A stretch of 64,000 nt of DNA from Bugulina stolonifera. Taxonomy: Eukaryota; Bryozoa; Gymnolaemata; Cheilostomatida; Bugulidae. Position 1 is the first letter of the stretch; every line of letters begins with the position of its first letter. This document shows positions 56,929-64,000 of the stretch, in pieces. The notes beneath the pieces were generated by a model. The model was not told where the DNA came from, did no database searches, and saw only the letters and a list, made by a program, of their open reading frames with translations. The DNA lies in contig OW285191.1 in NCBI GenBank assembly GCA_935421135.1, forward strand, positions 15,507,700 to 15,571,699. The letters run 5' to 3'. Position numbers and translations under genes: made by a program.

Positions 56929-57042
56929 TCAGCCCATCCCTGGCAAAAACCAACTACAGTGTGCATTACAAAAATATGTCAATACGCTATGTTGTCATTT
57001 CAGGGGGGTCCCCTGAAATGACAATGCGGTGCATTATTTTAA
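56929..57042 (-). repeat. 114-bp dispersed repeat, copy 2
   Basis: Reverse complement of 2403-2516 with the same length and a few substitutions. The internal palindrome TCAGGGG.../...CCCCTGA is intact. Confidence 0.8.
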
Positions 57043-57408
57043 ACAATTTATACATGCAGGCTATCAACCTAACTAATTCAGGTTTCTATAAACCAGTTAC
57101 AACCGGGAACAGACATTCAATGTACCGAGATGCAATGCTATCTACACCCCCCTGTATCTTGGATAGTTACTAATGATTCATTGCTCACTTTATAAAATAT
57201 ACACTGTATATTATGCTAGCGGCTTCCACTATTCTAAATATTACTTAGTAGCAAATTGACAGTATTCTCTGACCGTAACAATATCACTGTCATCAAAATA
57301 TTAGAAAACAAATAAATAAAATGCTTCTAGCATTGTATGTACTACGCTACATTTTATCGTCAAACTTCTTTACCAAAACTAAAGTCTTCAAATTGATAAT
57401 TAATTTTG

Positions 57409-57561
57409 AATAATAAAACGAGACGCTTTTTTCATATATTTTTATTGACTCTTACTATTTCGATGTACATCCATACACCATCATCGGAGGAATGTATGGA
57501 TATACATCGAAATATTAGGAGTCAATAAAAATGTATAAAAAATGCGTCTCTCCTTATTATT
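57409..57561. mobile_element. Hairpin MITE of about 153 bp
   Basis: The arms AATAATAAAACGAGACGC... and ...GCGTCTCTCCTTATTATT continue inward as long matching arms (through TTTTTATTGACTC and ATTTCGATGTA) to a short loop near CATCATCGGAGG. No coding capacity. The foldback structure is typical of small non-autonomous DNA elements. Confidence 0.78.
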
Positions 57562-57795
57562 CATCATTATGATACTCGCTCACACCAACATTTTCCAATA
57601 ATTAATTTTATGGGATTAATTTCAAAACTCTACCACTAAATATTGAGTTCCTGACATTTACAACAGTTTAATACTACTCACAATTTTCCAAAATATTTAT
57701 AATAAAATGGGCTTCATAGCACAAAAATACTTTGAATTTTCCATCTCCCTCTATCTGACGGCAAGTAGGATGTAGAGAGCCGAGTGTTAATAATT

Positions 57796-59376
57796 ATGGA
57801 AGACCAATTGCTTTACTTTAACTTGAGAGCCAGAGCAGAACCAACCCGTATGATCTATGCATTGGCTGACCAACCTCTGACAGATGAGCGAATCTCAGGA
57901 CCTGATGAATGGCTGGAAATAAAACGTGGTACGGACTATGGCGGCATCCTAATATATACCAGTATTTTGTACTTGAAATATACTTGATTTAGAATCTCTC
58001 AGTGCCACTGCTGATTTTGTTGCCAATTCTCATGTAACCAAAATATAGTTCACATTCACAATTCACTTTCGTATGTAACTACACAAAAAATTTCAAGGCT
58101 TCCTTTTTATCTTTGTCTCCTAATAAATTGCTCAGTATGCGGATATTATTGATCTAGTTTATATTTCGCAGGTAGAGCTAGCTTGGAAAGTAGAATATAA
58201 TAAAATTTGCACAACAATATGTTCATATTGTAGAACAGCCTCTGGGACAACTTCCTGTATTCACATGCACTGAAGGAACCCTGGTTATGTCAAACACTAT
58301 TGCCAGATATGCGGCTAAAAAATTTGGTAAGTTGATACTTTCTACGTAAATCTATTTTACTGCTCTTCAATATTTCCTCAGTGGTATCAAATGTGTAAAA
58401 TAATGTATAATAATATATTAACTTTCTGGTGGTTCTTGTCTTCTCTTAGCTCTTCTCGTACTACAAATTATGTGGAATGTAGGTCTGTCAGACTGTCACT
58501 GGTATAATGTTTTAATAATCTCATTCTAAGCTATTCAGTAAATTATTATTATCGTTCAATAGAGTTTCTACTGAACATATCTGGTTCTTGCACCAGCGAA
58601 TGTAATTAATAATCCCGATGAAGCTGGCTCTACAACAATATGTTTGATTAGGTTTGATGGGAAACACTCTTTGGGAAGAGGCACTAAACGATATGATAGT
58701 TGAGGCCTGCGTTGAGTCCTTTGGAACGTTTGGAACCAGAATTCTGAGATGGAAAGTTCTCGGCATTGAGAAGAAGCCAGAGAATGCAGAAGACCTGGTC
58801 AATGAAATCTATGAAACTCTGGTAAAAACACTGCACTTTATCCAGCAGGTAGCGGAACTAAGAGGTGCCAAGTTTCTTACATGTGACAAGGTTAGTGGAG
58901 GGTCAAGGTCGGATTTATCAAAATAGATGAGTTGAGGTTCTTCTGCTTTTTGAAACAATTTCATAAACTAGTATGTGGATGACCATAAATAATTGTTATA
59001 TCTGTGCTAATAGTGTAGCCATGAATGTTCATAAATATATTTTTATATTATATACAATTGTATATTTGTATTTTATATTGTTTGGAAATATTTTGAGTTG
59101 CTTAAAGCTCTGCCGTAATTCAATATTATTCGTTAGTCCATTATAATTTTTTAATGAATGAAGTCATAGTCTGGTTGCCGCACAGTTCATGTTAATGTAC
59201 TTCTTCTTTAGATATCACTGGCTGACGTATGGCTGTTTTCATCATTGGAGCAAGCTCAGCTTGTATACCTCGACATATTAGATCTAAACCCCTGGATGAA
59301 AGAATTTGTGGCTAAATTCAAATCAAATGAGAAAATGAAAAATTATCTGGAAGCGAGACCAAATACTCCTGTATAG
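57796..59376 (+). CDS. GST-1: sigma-class glutathione S-transferase
   Basis: Four exons: 57796-57928, 58234-58326, 58652-58890 and 59212-59376. They give 209 residues, the normal length for the class. The N-terminal thioredoxin-like domain has LLYFNLRARAEP with the expected catalytic Tyr (Y7). The glutathione-site block reads M63-S64-N-T-I-A-R-Y, where most members have Gln-Ser. Exons 3-4 encode the all-helical C-terminal domain. Sigma-class enzymes conjugate glutathione to electrophiles, and some isomerise prostaglandin H2 to D2; which applies here cannot be decided. It is cytosolic with no signal peptide. The 3' region has AATAAA at 59571-59576. Tandem paralog of GST-2 with identical sizes for exons 2, 3 and 4. 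Confidence 0.92.
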
Positions 59377-59770
59377 TCTACCATATACTCCTCTATAGTC
59401 CATTCCTGTGTAGTCTAACCCTCATTTTATTTCATGTAGTAAAACCTTCATCTCCTAGAGTTATTATTTCCAAGATGAGAGCTGTAACTATATTGTATAT
59501 CAGTTAAAAGATGTTATAATAATTACATGGCATTTTGTTTGAGATATATTATAATGAAAACTAATGTTGTAATAAAGCACATGTATATATACATGTATAT
59601 TAGCAGAGCAGAATATATTAGCAGAGCTAAATCTTTCTACTTTTATACATCTTACATTTTGTTATTGCACTCATATAATGCAATAGAGCTAATCTGGTAT
59701 TTCACCAATAAGCAGTAGAAGTTAAATGAGACTTGTTGCTTACCTGCAACAATGTTCATGCTAACATGCA

Positions 59771-59915
59771 ATACTATATCACTATATTACTATATTACTA
59801 TGTTACTATATTACTATGTTACTATATTACTATATGACTGTATTACTATATTACTGTATTACTGTATTACTATATTACTATATTACTATATTACTATATT
59901 ACTATATTACTATAG
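59771..59915 (+). repeat. CTATATTA 8-bp satellite
   Basis: About 17 copies of CTATATTA/CTATGTTA/CTGTATTA. The Tyr/Leu-rich frame through it is an artefact. Confidence 0.9.
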
Positions 59916-60505
59916 TATGTTGTTAACTAAAGATTTCCAACTAGACATCTGGATCAGCTTTATAGAGAGTGGACAACTCTCAACTTTAACTGCTTTCTTA
60001 TATTATAAACTTGGAATTTTGCTTAAATTGCGCTGCACTGCACGGCACCGCACTGAGTCCTATAAATAGCACCATGTCCCTAGTGCTAAATCAGTAGCAA
60101 ATCTCTTTGATTATGAAAGTCGTTGCACACAATGGCTCTATACTGTAGTATTTATTAATAGGTCATTTATCAAGTGACAAAGGTGCTTGAGTGAAGATGC
60201 AAAAACCAGTCTTACCTTGAGTGACAATGCATCTACTTATGACCTCCAACCTTGATGAACATTATTAATGACTATGGATACCAATGATAGTGTATATTAT
60301 CTTTGTGGATACTATAAAATGTATTCCTTGCAGTTGACAAACGCAACAGAGCATAACTAAACACTTGTAAGAAGCTAGTTAGTAGTAGTAGTATCACAAG
60401 TCATAATATATTAGTTGTAGTTGTAATACCATATGCTAGCTTGGTTTGCTATAGAAATCTTTGCAGTTGCATAGTAGCAGTGCAAGGAGTTGCTAACAAA
60501 GTGAG

Positions 60506-60588
60506 TATTACATGTACATGTATTACAGTATTGTATTACATGTACATGTATTACAGTATTGTATTACATGTACGTGTATTACAGTATT
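60506..60588 (+). repeat. 28-bp tandem repeat, three copies
   Basis: The unit contains TATTACATGTACATG and TATTACAGTATTG; three copies with minor changes. Confidence 0.88.
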
Positions 60589-60871
60589 TCTATAAATTAT
60601 CCAGACTATTGCAGCAGTTGATTAATGTAGAGGAGAATTTTGGGGTTGTTCACTCTCTAAAATAGAACTGTCAATAATATTACAAATGCTAATACATGTG
60701 TAACGCAAAAATAAAGTTTTGTTTTTAATAGAATGGCCAGATAGGTCTAATATTATAATATACAATGTATATTCTGTGCATTAGATGAAACTTCAACTGG
60801 TACCAACATTTTATTTCATTAAAATAAATATTACTACGACATGTTTTACTTTTATAGGATACAGTCTAACT

Positions 60872-63274
60872 ATGGAAGCCACAGATAAGATCTTATACTT
60901 TGCTATCAGGGCTCGAGCTGAGCCAATCAGAATGGTGTATGCTGCTGCCAATCAACCTCTGGTAGATGAAAGAATTGGGTTAGATGAAGTTGCCATGGAC
61001 GGGAAATCAAAATGGAGTAAAATCAAACATGGTAATATTATGGTGGTAGCTTGTTTCATATAAACCATAGCATGTTTCAAGCAAGAATTCTTTCGAAGGC
61101 ATAATCGCACGAGTTCTTTAAAACAACATTCAGCCATTGATCTCTCACCATTTCTGTCTTACATATGTTATTAGTGTGCAATGGATACACGAAGTTTCAT
61201 CAATGAATCTACATCTCACGCTTGCTATAATAATATTTTTCAGCTCAGCCTCTGGGACAACTTCCTGTCTACAAATGTCCAGAGGGAACTCTGGTTATGT
61301 CCAACACAATTGCAAGATACACGGCTAAAAAATTTGGTATGCTGAAACTAAAGATTTGCATGAATCTACACGTGTGTCCTCCCTTTGGGGGTGACTTAGA
61401 CCTCAGGCTATTGTAATTTGTGAAGCACATGATCAACTATTATAATTGTTACAGTTACACGGTTTTTGTAACTAATGTGGCAGCCCTGGAATATCTGTTG
61501 TATTACTTTAAAGGCCTAATGGGAGACACCCTGTGGGAAGAAGCACTAAACGACATGATAGTAGAAGCCTGTCTAGAGTCATTTGGACCTTTCGGAACAG
61601 AAATACTCAGATGGAAAGTGCTAAAGATTGTGAAAGTGCCTGAGAATGCTGACCAACTAGTGGCCAATGCATATGAAAACATTATGAAAACCGTCAAGTT
61701 TATCCAAAGTGTAGCAGATGGCCGAGGTGCAAAATACCTTACCTGCGATAAGGTTTGTATTGGTAAATACCTTACCTGCGATAAGGCTTGTATTGGTAAA
61801 TACCTTACCTGCGATAAGGTTTGTATTGGTAAATACCTTACCTGCGATAAGGCTTGTATTGGTAAATACCTTACCTGTGATAAGGTTTGTATTGGTAAAT
61901 ACCTTACCTGCGATAAGGCTTGTATTGGGAAATACCTTACCTGCGATAAGGTTTGTATTGGTAAACACCTTACCTGCGATAAGGCTTGTATTGGTAAATA
62001 CCTTACCTGCGATAAGGTTTGTATTGGTAAATATCTTACCTGCAACATGGCTAGCAGTGCTATAGTGGCTGCGTTTGATTACTTTTTGGGACTATTCAAA
62101 ATAGCAGCAGTATTATTGGTGCATGGACATGCAGCGCTGTATAACTATTTTATGTGTGCCACCAATCGCTACTACTTCCTCAAACTATACACGTATGCAT
62201 GTGGTAAGTATATACCAACCTTACACATGTAGGTGTATTATAGCAGTACGCCTAGCATTTTAGCAAGCACCTGCATGCACATGCACAAGTATCATAAAGC
62301 TAAGATAATAGTGACAATATTGATTGCTATATAAACATTCAGTGCAAATATGCCACTCTACAGGATTATCCTTTTGCAACCAACTCTACCCAACAAAACC
62401 ACATTATCCTACTAGGATTACAATCAGTCTCTTTTGCAGTAATACACAACATTAATTGTAGAAACTGTGTCATAACTCACTACAAAAAAAAAATTACATG
62501 CATACATGTACGTATATATGTATACATGTACGTATATATGCATACATGTACGTATATATGCATACATGTACGTATATATGCATACATGTACGTATATATG
62601 TATACATGTACGTATATATGCATACATGTACGTATATATGCATACATGTACGTATATATGCATACATGTACGTATATATGCATACATGTACGTATATATG
62701 CATACATGTACGTATATATGTATACATGTACGTATATATGTATACATGTACGTATATTATATGTATACATGTACGTATATTATGTATACATGTACGTATA
62801 TATGTATATATGCATACATGTACGTATATATGTATACATGTACGTATATATGTATACATGTACGTATATATGCAGCCTACGTTGATGTGATTCAACACTT
62901 TTTTCAAACAATTCTGTCTCTCAGTCTGTTCACCCCAATTTTCTAAACACCAAATCAGCCGCTAGACGCTGAGAAGGAGAACTGTCTCTCTGAGATGTGA
63001 TAGCATAATACAAATACATGGTTGGCTGCTGTGGTGCATGCACGTGTATGTATAATATAACCAATATATTATTATGTTATACTATTTACATATCATACAT
63101 ATATTTTAGATATCACTGGCTGATATTTGGTTATTCTGTTCCTTGGAACAAGCTCAGCTCGTCTACCCTGATATGCTCGACCAACATCCCTGGTTAAGAG
63201 AGTTTGTAACTAAAATTACGGCTAATACCAGGATTGAGAAATATTTGGAATCCAGGCCTGTGACTCCATTATAA
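60872..63274 (+). CDS. GST-2: sigma-class glutathione S-transferase
   Basis: Four exons: 60872-61031, 61244-61336, 61514-61752 and 63110-63274. They give 218 residues. The start ILYFAIRARAEP holds the catalytic Tyr (Y9). The glutathione-site block is MSNTIARY, as in GST-1, and the C-terminal helical domain is closely similar. Exon 1 is nine codons longer than in GST-1, inserted near the end of the first domain (around DEVAMDGKS). The exon 3 donor (GATAAG/GTTTGT at 61752/61753) is the first of nine tandem copies of the junction, so alternative in-frame donors exist downstream. Intron 3 is long because of two satellites. Role: cytosolic glutathione conjugation or prostaglandin-type isomerisation; specificity is unknown. 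An acceptor at 60857 just before the ATG suggests a 5' untranslated exon. Confidence 0.92.
61726..62050 (+). repeat. 33-bp minisatellite built from the GST-2 exon 3/intron 3 junction
   Basis: Nine units of 33 bp follow the exon end, each containing TACCTTACCTGCGATAAG then GTTTGT or GCTTGT plus ATTGGTAAA. GT and GC types alternate strictly (61753 GT, 61786 GC, 61819 GT, and so on to 62017 GT), giving a 66-bp higher-order unit. The reading frame stays open across the array because 33 is a multiple of three. Confidence 0.93.
62498..62875. repeat. 20-bp palindromic satellite (CATACATGTACGTATATATG)
   Basis: About 18-19 tandem units, each made of nested palindromes (TACATGTA, TACGTA, ATATAT), with a few GCATAC/GTATAC variants and slippage near 62756-62810. 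Open frames on both strands are artefacts. Lies in GST-2 intron 3. Confidence 0.95.
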
Positions 63275-64000
63275 AATAATATAGATATTGATTTATGATG
63301 CAGGCTTATAAAGACAGGTGTATGACTTGAGTCTATCACCACTTTTGTATATAAGTTTTTCTTTGGTAAAGAATATTCACTCTCCTCAGGCTCTCACATT
63401 ATCTGAAGTGTTGCAAGATATTCTGATGTATAAAATATTGTAAAATGTATCCTATAGACCTGGACTAATAGCCTGTATGTGGGTGTAGCCTCAATGCATA
63501 TCACAGTATACAATAATATTGTATTGAATTGTTGTCATTTTGTTATTATTTTACTATGTTGTGTACATTAATGTGGAACTGCTGCTTTGTGTCATATAAC
63601 TCAACAGCTTCCATCAATTTGTAGCCAACAAACAAATAATAATGCAATTATAATTTCAAAGCGACACAAAAGCTAATAAATAAGATGTATAATAGCTTAT
63701 AATAAATAATGTATAAAAATATTATAATAATTCATTTCACAGTATCATAATAATATTGCAAGCTGCAGCCATGACAGTATTACAGCTATTTATCAGCAAG
63801 GAATGTGCTAGTATGCTAAATTTATACATTTGATTGATGACCGAGGAAAAGCTTGTCAGATGTGCCAGATAAAGTGAATAAATTCACTGAAACTAGGCTA
63901 CTGGTATCCATTCAAGTAATGACCAACCAAGGCAGTGGTTAGCATCACAGTATAAGTACAGGTAGGTAGTAGTAAGCTACTACTAGTAACGGCACTTGGA
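63275..64000. other. Stretch downstream of GST-2
   Basis: 3' untranslated and intergenic AT-rich sequence; candidate AATAAA at 63675-63680. No further gene is seen before the window ends. Confidence 0.5.

Larger units (their letters stand above)
56253..57795. other. Intergenic stretch between MCT-3 and GST-1
   Basis: Contains the second copy of the 114-bp repeat and a hairpin MITE (listed separately). Otherwise AT-rich with no supportable gene. Confidence 0.55.
59377..60871. other. Intergenic stretch between GST-1 and GST-2
   Basis: Holds the GST-1 3' untranslated region, a TATTACTA satellite (59771-59915) and a 28-bp repeat (60506-60588). A likely 3' splice site at 60857, just before the GST-2 ATG, suggests an upstream non-coding exon for GST-2 in this stretch. 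Confidence 0.55.

Noticed and set aside
59752..60069. Tyr/Leu-rich small membrane protein
   Set aside because: Translation of the CTATATTA satellite.
61726..62050. CRISPR-like array
   Set aside because: Repeats are directly adjacent with no spacers and derive from an exon-intron junction in a eukaryotic gene.
61420..62232. 270-residue single-exon protein covering GST-2 exon 3 and the minisatellite
   Set aside because: Upstream part is intron sequence; the repeat is open only because 33 is divisible by three.
62424..62946. Multiple Met/Tyr/Cys-rich frames on both strands
   Set aside because: Artefacts of the 20-bp palindromic satellite.

Overview
The window looks like nuclear DNA of an early-branching metazoan, most likely a sponge (inference). 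It is AT-rich, its genes are split by short GT-AG introns, and it is dense in MITEs, solo LTRs, TACATG-type palindromic repeats and minisatellites. No bacterial operon, rRNA or CRISPR array is visible. Gene models were assembled by eye from splice sites and frame continuity, with no homology search.

Layout: (1) 1.35-26.8 kb holds three same-strand genes (A, B, C) of a family I do not recognise. They share an intron-phase plan; B and C are clear paralogs, and A is a more distant candidate member with a hydrophobic C-terminal anchor. (2) 28.9-56.3 kb holds three tandem SLC16-type (monocarboxylate transporter-like) genes. Each has nine exons with the same phases and five identical internal exon sizes, and each encodes about 510-520 residues. 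(3) 57.8-63.3 kb holds two tandem sigma-class glutathione S-transferase genes with four exons each. All host genes are on the + strand.

The most unusual object is a 9,798-bp Maverick/Polinton-like element (33222-43019) inserted in the last intron of the first transporter gene. It has about 550-bp, very GC-rich terminal inverted repeats, 5'-AG ends and a perfect 6-bp target duplication (CACAAC). It carries two recognisable genes transcribed away from a large inverted array of 31-bp units. One is a protein-primed-type DNA polymerase B with N-terminal C2H2 fingers and an OTU-like segment. The other is a two-exon nuclear-type protein with a SUMO-interaction-like motif and a beta-rich, possibly OB-fold, C-terminal half. 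I find no integrase, packaging ATPase, protease or capsid gene. The polymerase frame has one in-frame TGA, and its exonuclease I motif reads D-I-K. The nearly identical termini and intact target duplication suggest a recent insertion that is already decaying or was mobilised in trans.

Other mobile DNA: a 5'-truncated LINE reverse transcriptase in gene A, two solo LTRs of one family, a hAT-type MITE with 8-bp target duplications, hairpin MITEs, and a 114-bp repeat present twice in inverse orientation. In the second GST gene a minisatellite has grown from the exon 3 splice junction, giving nine tandem in-frame candidate donor sites.
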